A stretch of DNA of 64,000 nt from Gari tellinella (taxonomy: Eukaryota; Mollusca; Bivalvia; Cardiida; Psammobiidae), in assembly GCA_922989275.2 (NCBI GenBank), contig OV277874.1, positions 18,836,154-18,900,153 of the forward strand. The letters are read 5' to 3'. This document shows, one piece after another, positions 11,349 to 21,517 of this stretch. Position numbers and translations under genes: made by a program. Under the pieces are notes generated by a model. The model was not told where the DNA came from and searched no databases. It saw only the letters and a list, made by a program, of their open reading frames with translations. Every line of letters starts with the position of its first letter. Positions within the stretch are counted from its first letter, which is position 1.

Positions 11349-11556
11349 GCTTTTCAAACCGTTCATGGTCAAATTTATCGTGAGATTTTACCCCTTTATC
11401 GCCATATTGTCGTCTGCTTAAATATTGACGTTTCAAAGTTAGATTTAATGCAGTATAACTTACGTACTTTCAAAACAGGTGGCAGTTTTGATCCTGATCA
11501 GGATAAAAAAATGTTTGCTAATGCGCTTGATGATATCATTGAGATTGAAAGGCTTA
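11349..11556 (-). mobile_element. MITE family B with truncated hairpin
   Basis: Reads in reverse relative to 6504; ends GAAAGGCTTAA. The hairpin is reduced to TTTTGATCCTGATCAGGATA, an inner deletion removing the GC tip. Confidence 0.65.
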
Positions 11557-11728
11557 ATAAAACAATTGTTTTCCATTGCAAATATTTTGGAATTAGACCA
11601 GACGCCGGGTAAATTATCAGGCTCTACACTATTTGCCACTAAGAAATGTAAACCATCAAAATTACCAAAAATCTAACTTATTCTGTAGTTCATTGCATTG
11701 AGTTTGTGTTTCGTTTCGTTTTACACAT

Positions 11729-11870
11729 TAACCCTTTTGACCACGTATTATCATCACTTACAAACAGTGTACCGTCGGAGAGAATATTTGCCCTTTGTAA
11801 ACAGGGTATACCCAGACCAGATGGCTCCGAAAAGAGACATCTGACCAGAGTCTGTACTGTTTGTCAATAT
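11729..11870 (+). mobile_element. MITE family C fragment
   Basis: TTAACCCTTTTGACCACG start, then a decayed hairpin (11797-11862, tip ATGGCTCCGAAAAGAGACAT). Truncated next to the following family A copy. Confidence 0.55.
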
Positions 11871-11873
11871 TTA

Positions 11874-12119
11874 CAGTGGAGAATCTGTTATTCTTTCCCA
11901 ATTAACGCGTTTACACTAAAACTATTATTTGCAGTGCAAACAGTTTGGAGCCAGATCAGATGCCGGGTAACCCGGCGTCTGATCAGGCTCCAAACTGTTT
12001 GCCAACAAGATAAACAAGAATTATCAGAATTGTCCAAAAGTTGTTCTTTTCTACGTTTTAGTGCTTTGCGTTTGCGTACGTTTGCGTTTAAACGGGAAAG
12101 AATAACAGATTCTCCACTG
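11874..12119 (+). mobile_element. MITE family A, full length
   Basis: TA both sides; hairpin 11937-12001 with one tip mismatch (GATGCCGGG against CCCGGCGTC). Confidence 0.92.
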
Positions 12120-12222
12120 TAATATAAAATGTATTGCAAACAAACCCTAATTCGTGAACATTGGACTAGGCTTAGTTTGAACTGGAATAGTCCATTTGAC
12201 GCCTCCAAGGGTGAACTAGCTA

Positions 12223-12468
12223 CAGTGGAGAATCTGTTATTCTTTCCCGTTTAAACGCAAACGTACGCAAACGCAAAGCACTAAAACGTAGAAAAGAACA
12301 ACTTTTGGACAATTCTGATAATTCTTGTTTATCTTGGTGGCAAACAGTTTGGAGCCTGATCAGACGCCGGTTTACCCGGCGTCTGATCTGGCTCCAAACT
12401 GTTTGCACTACAAATAATAGTTTTAGCGTAAACGCGTTTATTGGGAAAGAATAACAGATTCTCCACTG
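12223..12468 (-). mobile_element. MITE family A, full length
   Basis: TA both sides; hairpin 12341-12404 lies with its tip at CCGGTTTACCCGG. Opposite orientation to the copy 100 bases upstream. Confidence 0.92.
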
Positions 12469-12485
12469 TAATCGAAAAATGTTTA

Positions 12486-12720
12486 CAGAGGAGAAGACGT
12501 TATTCTTTCCCTTTGAAACGCATCTACGGAACACAATAACACGTAGAAAATGACAGCTATTCTACAATTCTGACCATTCGTGTTATATGTATTCTGAGTG
12601 GAAAACAGTTTGGAGCCTGAAAAAGAATCGGCGTCTGATCTGGATCCAAAATGTTTGCAATGAAAATAATAGTTCTAGCCAAAACGCGTTTATTGGGAAA
12701 GAATGATGTCTTCTCAACTG
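12486..12720 (-). mobile_element. MITE family A, degraded
   Basis: CAGAGGAG to CTCAACTG. The hairpin's left inner arm is replaced by AAAAAGAAT. It shares its right-hand TA (12721-12722) with the next copy. Confidence 0.75.
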
Positions 12721-12722
12721 TA

Positions 12723-12953
12723 CAGTGGAGAATCTGTTATTCTTTCCCAATAAACGCGTTTACGCTAAAACTATTATTTACAGTGCAAACAGTTTGGAGC
12801 CAGATCAGACGCCGGGTAACCCGGCGTCTGATCAGGCTCCAAACTGTTTGCCACTAAGGTAAACATGAAATATCAGAATTGTCCAAAAGTTGTTCTTTTC
12901 TACGTTTTAGTGTTTTGCGTTTGCGTACGTTTGCGTTTAACAGATTCTCAACT
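12723..12953 (+). mobile_element. MITE family A, short internal deletion
   Basis: Hairpin 12786-12850. The 3' end lacks about 14 bases (ACGGGAAAGAATAA). Abuts the previous copy across a single TA. Confidence 0.88.
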
Positions 12954-13037
12954 GTACGCCGTCTTCTCCACTGTCATACATGTTTGTCAATGTGTTATGA
13001 CCTTGTTGACGACTCTGGAACATTGGACCTCTCTGTA

Positions 13038-13466
13038 CAGTGACGGAAACCTGTTTCTATCCCAATAAACACGTTAATGCTAAAACAATTATTTCCATTG
13101 CAAACAGTTTGGAGCCAAGTCCGACGCCGGTCTACAAATCAATATCTATTTATTGTCGGAACAGTTTATAACATGTAACGTAACATAAGCTATGTATAGC
13201 TTAAGAACATAAGAAAAACATCACAAAGCAGATACATTTATCACAATATATAGCAATCCCATGCAAAACGAGATAATAAATTACAAGATTAAGAGTTATA
13301 AATATAGGTATAAAACCCGGCGTCGGATCAGGCTCCAAACCGTTTTCAACTCAGAATAAAATATTTGTTTTAGAAATTAAAAACAATTGTCAATTCCTAT
13401 AATTTATTGCTATGCGTTTGCGTTACGTTTGTGTTTAAAGGGGAAAGAATAACGTATACTCCATTG
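13038..13466 (+). mobile_element. MITE family A split at the hairpin tip by foreign DNA
   Basis: TA then CAGTGACGG; left arm TTTGGAGCCAAGTCCGACGCCGG ends near 13132. About 185 bp of unrelated AT-rich sequence follows, then the right arm CCCGGCGTCGGATC resumes near 13317. Ends CCATTG. The inserted segment has no match seen elsewhere in the window. Confidence 0.7.
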
Positions 13467-13490
13467 CACTGACAGGTCATTATCCTGGTA

Positions 13491-13736
13491 CAGTGGAGAA
13501 TCTGTTATTCTTTCCCGTTTAAACGCAAACGTACGCAAACGCAAAGCACTAAAACGTAGAAAAGAACAACTTTTGGACAATTCTGATATTTCATGTTTAT
13601 CTTGGTGGCAAACAGTTCGGATCCTGATCAGACGCCGGGTTACCCGGCGTCTGATCTGGCTCCAAACTGTTTGCACTGCAAATAATAGTTTTAGCGTAAA
13701 CGCGTTTATTTGGAAAGAATAACACATTCTCCACTG
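13491..13736 (-). mobile_element. MITE family A, full length
   Basis: TA both sides; hairpin 13609-13673 with TTCGGATCC in the left arm only. Followed by a 55-base spacer (GCATGGACCGATGGGCCTCG) that recurs after the copy at 14319. Confidence 0.9.
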
Positions 13737-13810
13737 TAATATATGTCTTGTAAGCATGGACCGATGGGCCTCGACGGTTTATAGAATGGCCTGTTTCCTC
13801 TAACAAGCTA

Positions 13811-14030
13811 CAGTGGAGACGGCTTTATTATTTTCCGTTTTTAAACTGAAACAAAACCGTCAAACGCGTTGCAATAATTTGAAGAAAACAAATGTAGAAA
13901 ATGATTTTTTTGACAATTCTGACGATTAATACTACTTTGAACAGTAAACAATTTGGAGCCTGATCAGACGCCAGGTTACCCGTCGTCTGACCAAGCTCCA
14001 TACTGTGTACAATGAACATCATTGTTTAAG
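13811..14030 (-). mobile_element. MITE family A, diverged
   Basis: TA then CAGTGGAGACGG; hairpin 13944-14009 weakly paired; the 3' terminus is eroded by the adjoining family D element. Confidence 0.7.
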
Positions 14031-14034
14031 TATT

Positions 14035-14282
14035 TTAACCCTTTACACAATAGCCTATTTCTAGTTTTGAAAATAGGTGACTATTTAAAGCGGGTTTAAA
14101 GTAAATCAGAAAGCGCCTTAAGGCGCATTCTGCTTAACTTTCAGCCTGCTTTAAGCTACATGCAACACATGCTTGAATAAAGAAAATATTCCTAATGATA
14201 CATATTCATGACTGTATAAATTGGAAATATTTTCTTCAGTGGAGGAATAAACTAAAGGCGCTTCTATTGGGGAAAGGGTTAA
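14035..14282 (+). mobile_element. MITE family D with type-2 hairpin
   Basis: TTAACCCTTTACAC to GGGAAAGGGTTAA. Hairpin about 14091-14156, tip AAGCGCCTTAAGGCGCATT. Confidence 0.85.
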
Positions 14283-14286
14283 GGTT

Positions 14287-14564
14287 TGTTGGGAAATAAT
14301 AGCGTCTTCTCCACTGTACAGTGGAGAATGTGTTATTCTTTCCCAATAAACGCGTTTACGCTAAAACTATTTTTTCTTTTACAAACAGTTTGGAGCCAGA
14401 TCAGACGCCGGGTAACACGGCGTCTGATCTGGCTCCAAACTGTTTGCCACCAATATAAACATGAGTTATCAGAATTGTCCAAAAATTGTTCTTTTCTACG
14501 TTTTAGTGCTTTGCGTTTGCGTAGGTTTGCGTTTAAACGGGAAAGAATAACAGATTCTCCACTG
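14287..14564 (+). mobile_element. MITE family A plus an older 3' terminus
   Basis: 14287-14316 is a family A 3' end closing in CCACTG. One TA, then a full copy 14319-14564 with hairpin 14382-14446. Confidence 0.88.
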
Positions 14565-14626
14565 TTTATTCATCATGGACCAGTGGGCCTCGGTGGTTTG
14601 TAGAATGACGAGTTTCCTTTATTGAT

Positions 14627-14763
14627 AAACAGTGAAGAGGAGATTATTATTTCCAAAACAAACGCTGAAATACGTAAACAATAAGGTTAGTTGTAAACAG
14701 TTTGGAGCCTAATCGGACACTGGGTACATGTAACCCGGTGTCTGATTAGGCTCCAAATTGTTA
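14627..14763 (-). mobile_element. MITE family A remnant with covarying hairpin
   Basis: CAGTGAAGAGG start; hairpin 14694-14763 where both arms differ from consensus yet pair: CTAATCGGACACTGGG against CCCGGTGTCTGATTAG. Confidence 0.7.
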
Positions 14764-14895
14764 ACTGTTCTCAAAATTATACAAATCGTTACAATGAATT
14801 GTAGAAAATGACAACTTTTTGAAAATCCTGAAGAATTCTTGCTATCGGAATGACAAACAGTTCTAAGCCTTTACAGTTCAACATTTTTTTTTGAA

Positions 14896-14912
14896 CCCCC
14901 CCCCCCCCCCCC
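14896..14912 (+). repeat. Poly-C tract
   Basis: About 17 C following TTTTGAA; resembles an expanded TTAACCC-type terminus. Confidence 0.8.
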
Positions 14913-14919
14913 ACAACCC

Positions 14920-15850
14920 TGCTTATGTGACAAATGACACACGTACATTGTAGCCAATTATTTATCACGAAAACGGCTTTTTAATTAGAATTAATCACGG
15001 TTTCAGTTATCTTAAATTAGGAAATCTTATTCGGATGACTGCGGCAGTGGTCCGCACTGAGCAGGGTATCTTTTTGTCATTTAGATAAGTTAACAAAAAG
15101 TTGTTTTTATTAAACAGAAACAAAACAAAACAGTTTCTGATAATTTATTGATATTATATGGTGGCAGAATATGGCACTACGCGATACGATAATTATCAGA
15201 GTTTCGTGAAAGATGACACTATCAACTGTATCGATAATCATGTGAAATATTAACTGGAAATTTTTCAGAAAAAACTAAGTATTTAAGTGGTGTCAGAACT
15301 GTGCCACCATAGAAATAATTTACGAAATGGTCATGCGCCTTTAATAGCTGTGGTCACGTAAATAAACGTTCCCTGGCAATAGAGAAATCATGGAAATAGA
15401 CAAGCAAACTGGAAATCGTGGATTTGAGTGTAATGGCTCCGGTCTTGGAACGGGAAATGTTTCGCCAAAAGCACGCAATGCAATCACTCGTATATGTCTA
15501 AATATAGAAAATGTAGACAAAAATAATGGTATGTACAGTCCAAATCGGTGCTTTTAGCTAAAATTACACATGCCATTTTGGATCAAAGAAGAAGAGGCGT
15601 ATTAACAGATTGTGTAAACAGTGACCGTTTTGAGAACAACGTACTTTTAGCTAATTGTTTATAAAGCTATAACAATAGGCAAAGACGTACATGCACTTTT
15701 TTTCCTTTTAAACCCTGTCATGATCAAATTCTTCGTGAAATGTTTACCCCTTCACCGCTTTATTGTCGTCTGCTTCAGTATTGTTGTCTGCAAGACACAT
15801 GTAAAAGTCAGATTTAATATTGTATGACTTAATAAATAGATATTTATGAC
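14920..15850. other. Intron DNA without recognised features
   Basis: Contains a weak inverted repeat around GTGGCAGAATATGGCAC (15161) and GTGTCAGAACTGTGCCACC (15290). From about 15725 there is family B-like text (CCCCTTCACCGC, GTCGTCTGC). Confidence 0.4.
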
Positions 15851-15856
15851 GTAATA

Positions 15857-16258
15857 CAGTGGAGAATATGTTATTCTTTCACTTTTAAACGCAAACGAAA
15901 AGAAAACGTTACTTTAACCCTTTGAGCCCTAGTCACGCATATAGGCGTCCTTTGCAAACAGTGTACATGTGATGAGTACACTTGTCCTGTGCAAACAGTG
16001 AAGACCCAGATCAGAGGGCTCCGAAAGGAGCCCTCTGATCAGGGTCTTCACTGTTTGTCATAATGCCAAAAATGGACAAAAACAACCCTTAAAAGCCAGA
16101 AATGGACTAGACTAAAATTGAAACTGGAATTGTCCATTGAAAGTTTCAGGGAGGAAAGAGTTAAAAAAATGTAGAAAACGACAATGTTTTGGCAAGTTTG
16201 TGGACACATTTTAATCCGTTTTGAACCTTTTTTTTAATGAATAGCGTCGTCTCCGCTG
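15857..16258 (-). mobile_element. MITE family A interrupted by family C
   Basis: TA then CAGTGGAGAATATG, halted at 15913 and resumed at 16165 (AAATGTAGAAAACGACAA) to CTCCGCTG, TA. The interruption is the family C element below. The hairpin half is eroded. Confidence 0.82.
15914..16164 (+). mobile_element. MITE family C nested in family A
   Basis: TTAACCCTTTGAGCCC to GGAAAGAGTTAA, TTAA both ends. Hairpin about 15992-16057 (GTGAAGACCC arms, GGGCTCC tip); GCATATAGGCGTCC is the mutated family motif. Confidence 0.88.
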
Positions 16259-16634
16259 TACATATAGCCCAAGTCTTTTCGATACATTAATGTATGTTTC
16301 AAATGTATACACAAAACGATGTATGTTTGTAAGTTTGGAATAATATATGTTCTGTTCTGTTCTATGCTTGATCGACGTGTGAGCTGTTATTGTACAGCAA
16401 GAAGGCGTCTCTTCTGTACAACCAAAATACGGTGTTGCCACCCACTTGCAGACAGTATAATATCATGGATAAAGAACATTAACAACTCATAGGTCCAGAA
16501 ATAGTTCTGGCTTGTACCCTAGGGAGTTAGAATGATAGAGAAATAGATGGAAAACAACACATACAACAGACGGGTTCTCGAATAACTAAGGCCGGCTTTG
16601 ATACAGTCTAACTTATATTACAGTGACATCATAC

Positions 16635-16750
16635 AATGGAGAAGAGGTTATTTTTTTCCAATTAACGCGTTCACTAAAACTATTATTTCTTTTGCAAACA
16701 GATTGGAGCCAGATCAGACGTCGGGTAATACCCATACTGTTTATATTGCT
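16635..16750 (+). mobile_element. MITE family A fragment
   Basis: ACAATGGAGAAGAGG start and left hairpin arm TTGGAGCCAGATCAGACG, then truncated. Confidence 0.6.
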
Positions 16751-16751
16751 G

Positions 16752-16831
16752 TATAATGCTGGTGTTATGACGAAAGCGTCTCAGAAAAGCGTCCTCTTAA
16801 AAAGGGACACATTTCGTCATAACACCTGATA
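16752..16831. repeat. Small inverted repeat, paralogous to 18868-18950
   Basis: GGTGTTATGACGAAA and TTTCGTCATAACACC flank AAAAAGGGACAC. The related segment at 18868 has a mutated left arm. Confidence 0.75.
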
Positions 16832-17077
16832 CAGTGGAGAATCTGTTATTCTTTCCCAATAAACGCGTTTACGCTAAAACTATTATTTCCAATACAAACA
16901 GTTTGGAGCCAGATCAGACGCCGGGTAACCCGGCGTCTGATCAGGCTCCAAACTGTTTGCCATCAAGATAAACATGAACTATCAGAATTGTCCAAAAGTT
17001 GTTCTTTTCTACGTTTTAGTGTTTTGCGTTTGCGTACGTTTGCGTTTAAACGGGAAAGAATAACAGATTCTCCACTG
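16832..17077 (+). mobile_element. MITE family A, full length, with empty-site paralogue
   Basis: Hairpin 16895-16959. Flanks CTGATA and TAGTCTCGTGG correspond to uninterrupted GGATAGTTTCGTGG at 18950-18963. Confidence 0.93.
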
Positions 17078-17126
17078 TAGTCTCGTGGATCTCCGAATCA
17101 GTGAAACGTGACAATGTCGAAATGCC

Positions 17127-17325
17127 TTGACCACTTCACTGTTATGACGTCATCATTTTTGAACAATTATCGTCGGCTCTTCCTATATATTTTGACCACA
17201 GAAATACTGAATTAGTGTAAAACAGTTTGAATCCTGATCAGACTCCGCGTTACGCGGCGTATGATCAGGGTCTAAACTGTTTGTAGATAACTGCTGTACT
17301 AGAGACAACGCAGTGACGGGGTTAA
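17127..17325 (+). mobile_element. MITE family B with CRE-like site
   Basis: TTGACCACTTCAC to GTGACGGGGTTAA; TGACGTCA at 17145-17152; hairpin about 17219-17283. Confidence 0.75.
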
Positions 17326-17345
17326 ATTTAAAAAAATAGATATAG

Positions 17346-17563
17346 GATCTGTCATGAGTCGATGTATGAGACAAGCTGATCTCAACCGAGTCTAGAATTG
17401 AAATGTTATTAAGCAAAGCCTAAGCTGATCTCAACCGAGTCTAGAATTCGAATGTTATTCAACGAGCCTTGGCGAGCTTAATATCTTTTCTTTTCTATTC
17501 TAGACTATGTTGTGATCAGATTGTCTCATACATCGACCCATGACAGATTCTTTTTCTCACATA
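17346..17563. mobile_element. Family H inverted-repeat element
   Basis: Arms GATCTGTCATGAGTCGATG and CATCGACCCATGACAGATTC. Inside, GCTGATCTCAACCGAGTCTA is directly duplicated (17375, 17424). The loop holds CGAGCCTTGGCGAGCTTAAT, shared with 62648-62836. Confidence 0.7.
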
Positions 17564-17970
17564 ACGAGCAATTTAATATATTTTTAAAGCAATAGGCCTT
17601 TTTTAAAATCCAAGCACAGTGCACTTAAATAGTGACGTTAAAGTGACGTCAACAAAGTGATCTCACACATGTTGGAGACGAGGTTATTCGTGATCGTTGT
17701 TCGCTATTGAAAACAGGGGTAGTTATGTGAGAAAAATATATTACAGCAGACAAATATTTTGTCTACAGACAAGAGTCTGACAGTGACAAAGATATCACTG
17801 CCAGGTATAACAGTTATACGGGTGTCTCATTTATTAAAGCGACTCGCAACCAGATGGTGCATTAAAAATAGTAATTTGTAAATATGTGTCAAACGCTTAT
17901 ATAAATGATAAAGAATTAGTTTAGGGTAAGAAATTCTGTTTAAAAAAATGTATTTCAATAAAAAAAAATA

Positions 17971-18056
17971 TTGGTCTCTGGTGGGATTCGAACCCGGGGC
18001 CCGGCATTGGCGGACAGAAGGCAAAATAGGGGAAACCGCTTAGACCAATGGACCAC
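17971..18056 (-). tRNA. tRNA-like segment, probably a SINE head or tRNA pseudogene
   Basis: The minus strand holds a box A-like TGGTCTAAGCGG and a perfect box B GGTTCGAATCC in the right order and roughly tRNA spacing. The acceptor stem does not pair convincingly (5' GGTCCAT against 3' CAGAGAC), and no clean anticodon arm forms. It is followed on the minus strand by a T-rich run. Best read as a tRNA-derived SINE or decayed tRNA, not a functional gene. Confidence 0.4.
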
Positions 18057-18480
18057 GGAACTATCCGTTTATCTCGGATCGATTTAACGTATTTCAATGT
18101 GTAGCGATCGAAAGTGCGTACAACTTCGTATTTCGGCTCGTGTTTATGTCTGAGCCCGTGTAGAGAAGCAACAACAACAACTATACCGTCTACTAGTCGG
18201 TATAGAAAAACGATGGAAAATATCTAAAAATCTAATATTCTTAGACGATTCTTGATACTTTTTTTGGACTGATCATATTTTTTTAATGTCAGAAGCCAAA
18301 TAATGCCACAAATTTGCTTTTATTTGAGTATTTTATTTTATTTTGACAAGTACACCATCCGGTTGCGAGTCCCTTTAAATATAGGATAGTCTAAACTATA
18401 CGCCAGAGGTTTGCAGGGGTTATATATGTTATGCAATAAAAACTGATGACGTCATGCACATAAAATTCCTGGACATAATC
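18057..18480. other. Intron DNA without recognised features
   Basis: Possible body of the tRNA-derived element on the minus strand; GTCTACTAGTCGGTATAG near 18188 forms a short stem with ACTATACCGTC. Confidence 0.35.
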
Positions 18481-18507
18481 TATACTCGCTACAGTATCAT
18501 TGCTGTA

Positions 18508-18867
18508 CAGTGTTCCCTCTCTACAACAACACCCAATGGGAGACAATTATTTTGCTAGTTATTCGGAGGGAGTCGTTAGAGGGAGGGAAAATTGACTTAC
18601 ATTTGAAAACAGCTTGAATACAGATCAGACGCCGCGTGACGCGGCGTCTGATCTGGATTCAAGTTGTTTGTCACTCGTCATTACGTTCTTTTCTGTCAAA
18701 ATGTCCACTATATATCTGTAAGAAAAACAGCATACGAAAATTTTAAGCAGATAACATTTTAGCCGTGAAAAAGTTTGACACAATTGTCTTGTTTTGGGGA
18801 ACAGCGGCAATCGTTGTTGTTATGAGGGAATCGTAGTTCAGAGGACCGTTGTAGGGAGGGAGCACTG
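18508..18867 (+). mobile_element. MITE family E, full length, with empty-site paralogue
   Basis: CAGTGTTCCCTCTCTACAAC to GTTGTAGGGAGGGAGCACTG, TA both sides. Hairpin 18606-18670 with AGCTTGAATACAGATCAGACG arm. The uninterrupted flank is at 16746-16760. Confidence 0.9.
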
Positions 18868-19130
18868 TATAACGCTGGTGTAATAATTAATAAACAGTTT
18901 CCCCCTCTAAAAAGGGACACTTTTTTGTCATAACACCGCGGATAGTTTCGTGGATCTCCGAAACAGAACTAGTTGACATTGTTTGAAACATATTAATTTT
19001 ACTCGGCCTGTGGCATGGCTCTAAACTGTTTTCATTCAGAATTTCGCATTTCTGATACATTTTCAGAGTACTGTTATTTTGTTATATTGTGTTTGCGTTA
19101 CGTTTCCCATATACCAGAAGATTTAAAATA

Positions 19131-19305
19131 CAGTCGTGTTAGTTCGAATTTACCCATAGACTAGTTTAAGGTTAAAAACGGCTTAGTCTCGCTTTAACTT
19201 TAAAATACGGTTATGTTCGACTTAAACAGAATCTTTTTTTTTTTGGTTATTTTTAAAATTATAGTTTCGAAATTCTAGTTTGATCGAAATATCGAGTTTC
19301 GACTG
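19131..19305 (+). mobile_element. Small element, family L
   Basis: TA, CAGTCGTGTTAGTTCGAA to ATATCGAGTTTCGACTG, TA. Related to 49579-49811. It ends 80 bases before the exon 2 acceptor. Confidence 0.65.
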
Positions 19306-19385
19306 TAGCGGAAAGAGATGATAAGGCTTAAAAGTGTAAGTATTCTAGCGTGGTAATTAATTAGCTTATACCCCTTTAATTACAG

Positions 19386-19502
19386 CCAATAGACCAGGGC
19401 ACTGTAGCGTTTACACCGGAAGTCGTTGCCGAGTACCTGAGAGGCGAGGGCAAAATACAGGAGTTCCAGGACCTTCTGAACGAGTTAGTTGACAGCAATG
19501 AG
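19386..19502 (+). CDS. Exon 2 of the same gene
   Basis: A 117 bp open exon of 39 codons, phase 0 at both ends, bounded by a TTTAATTACAG acceptor and a GTGAGC donor at 19503. It encodes an acidic helical segment beginning PIDQGTVAFTPEVVAEYL and ending LLNELVDSNE. The hydrophobic spacing (VVAEYL, IQEFQDLLNELV) fits amphipathic helices. The preceding intron is about 17.5 kb and filled with repeats; a family B MITE carrying two TGACGTCA sites starts about 20 bases beyond the donor. Placing it in the same gene as exon 1 rests on matching phase, strand and composition. Additional small phase-0 exons in the intervening intron cannot be excluded. Confidence 0.7.
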
Positions 19503-19522
19503 GTGAGCAATGACCTTGACAT

Positions 19523-19660
19523 TGACGTCATATATTCACTCTCAATGACGTCATATAGCACACTTGCAAACAGATTTGATCCTGACCAGACGCCGCTTAA
19601 CGCGGCGTCTGATCAGGATCAAAACTGTCTGCCGCTTATATTTAAAATACGTCAGTTATA
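19523..19660 (+). mobile_element. MITE family B fragment with two CRE-like sites
   Basis: TGACGTCA at 19523 and 19545, CACTCTCAATGACG terminus text, hairpin 19567-19631. Begins just after the exon 2 donor. Confidence 0.75.
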
Positions 19661-19891
19661 CTGCCTTATATACCTTGATCTACCGATAATTGTCATGAAG
19701 ATTGTGACTCTTTGCATCAGCTATTCTAGGTCGCCAATACCTTATATGCGAAGTAATATAAGATTAACTAATCAGTAATCACGTTCCGTGCTTATAGGTT
19801 AAGCTGTGACACACTTTAATGTACTACATGTAATGTATCTTTTTGATGGCCAATCAAAAAGGGCTTCTCTGTGCGGATATGTATTAGACTA

Positions 19892-20117
19892 CTAACTCTT
19901 TCACTGTCATAACGTCATATGCTTGAAACTAATGGCGTCTGCTTTAACTTCTCAAATTTAAGTTTAAGGCAAATTGAAAAAAAAAGTTATATTGCTATGC
20001 ATTTCAAACAGTTTGGATCCTGATCAGACGCCGCGTAAAGCGGCGTCTGATCAGGAACCAAACTGTGTGTAAACAAGTGAAATAATCATTGCTTTCGGGG
20101 TAAGGCAGTAAAAAGGT
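19892..20117 (+). mobile_element. MITE family B, mutated ends
   Basis: CTAACTCTTTCACTGTC to GGCAGTAAAAAGGTTGA; hairpin 20005-20069. Confidence 0.7.
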
Positions 20118-20349
20118 TGAAATAGAAAATACTACAAGCATTTGAAATATTTGACAAAAAGGAACATAGTGCAATATGACTGCTTCTTTTGGGTCTTTTA
20201 TTATTACCTAACATCTTTAGTGTCGTCTATACGACATCCTGCCTCCCCTGTAACAAATATTAAGATTTATTCCACGATCTCCCATGAGATATAGCCAAGA
20301 TCGCTATTAATACACATTTATATTGCACATGTTTTACTTAATATATATT

Positions 20350-20414
20350 CAAACAGTTTTGATCCTGATCAGACGCCGAGTAACTCGGCGTCTGATCAGG
20401 ATCCAAACTGTTTT
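20350..20414. repeat. Type-1 hairpin, family B-like
   Basis: CAAACAGTTTTGATCCTGAT to TGATCAGGATCCAAACTG, tip CGCCGAGTAACTCGGCG (paired variant of CGCGTAACGCG). Confidence 0.8.
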
Positions 20415-20419
20415 ACAAT

Positions 20420-21060
20420 CGTAGTAACGTTTTGTCAAGTAAAAGGGCGGGACTATTAACGTTTGACTATGTTGCAGACAGCAATTTAGAAGTAGTCGAT
20501 ATAAATAGCAGGATTAAAGGTCAAGATTTAAAACGTGAGATTTATAACCCTCTCGTTTCCAAATATAGCACAGGGTTATAACTCAGTGTCAAGATTAAGA
20601 AGAATAAAACGCGTAATAGCAGAAAATGAATATTGATTAGGTAACTGGAGATGTCTTATGACTTTTAAATACGGACATTAATAGGGGGTATCGATCGGCC
20701 TTTTCCGTAGGATAAGAATACACCGGAAAAGACCGAGCGATGTTTCAGTTGTTATAAGTCAGATATAAATCACTTGTAACATAGAAGTGAAGAAAGATAT
20801 CTTGACCAAGGCGGGATTATGTATGTTTATTTCGGAAAAAGGCAATTTTCATGCGCTTGATTCAAGTCAAAAGACATATGACGCACACGCATTTCGGTAA
20901 ACAAAATGGAAACCTAGTTTAGAAGATTATAACTTGGTGCTATATTCAGTTCTTAGCAATTAGCCAGTTTTTCTCATATAAGGTAATTGAACGATTTATT
21001 GATTTTGCTTCAATTTTTATTTGATTATTATCAATATTTAACCCATTTTAGCATTGCCCC
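20420..21060. other. Intron DNA, little recognised
   Basis: Only a short inverted repeat, CGATCGGCCTTTTCCG and CGGAAAAGACCGAGCG (20694-20740). Confidence 0.4.
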
Positions 21061-21073
21061 GAGAACAGTGTTA

Positions 21074-21319
21074 CAGTGGAGAATCTGTTATTCTTTCCCA
21101 ATAAACGCGTTTACGCTAAAACTATTATTTACAATACAAACAGTTTGGAGCCAGATCAGACGCCGGGTAACCCGGCGTCTGATCAGGCTCCAAACTGTTT
21201 GCCACCAAGATATGCATGAATTATCAGAATTGTCCAAAAGTTGTACTTTTCTACGTTTTAGTGCTTTGCGTTTGCGTACGTTTGCGTTTAAACGGGAAAG
21301 AATAACAGATTCTCCACTG
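21074..21319 (+). mobile_element. MITE family A, full length
   Basis: TA both sides; hairpin 21137-21201, near-consensus. Confidence 0.93.
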
Positions 21320-21460
21320 TATTGGCCAAGATCTAAAATTTGGCAATCATTTCAATATTTCTTAAGTTAAAATCTTAAAATTTACATTAGGTTGCTAATA
21401 AATATGAACCAGTATACTTTGAAATCTGTGTAGTTTAATAAATACTGCTCTAAATTAGCG

Positions 21461-21517
21461 AACAGTGTAGGTCCTGATCAGAGGTGTCCTACATGATCTT
21501 GGTCTACACTGTTTGCA
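21461..21517. repeat. Degenerate type-1 hairpin, family C-like
   Basis: CGAACAGTGTAGGTCCTGAT to GTCTACACTGTTTG, with a shortened tip. Confidence 0.55.

Noticed and set aside
11706..12534. Recurring 70-100 residue frames (for example INAFTLKLLF and TVWSQIRRRVTRRLIRLQTVC) on both strands at many loci
   Set aside because: They coincide exactly with family A copies in either orientation, are open on both strands of the same copy, lack a consistent start, and are broken in diverged copies. They are repeat by-products, not a conserved protein family.
17971..18056. Functional tRNA gene
   Set aside because: Boxes A and B are present but acceptor and anticodon stems do not form; kept only as a tRNA-like remnant.
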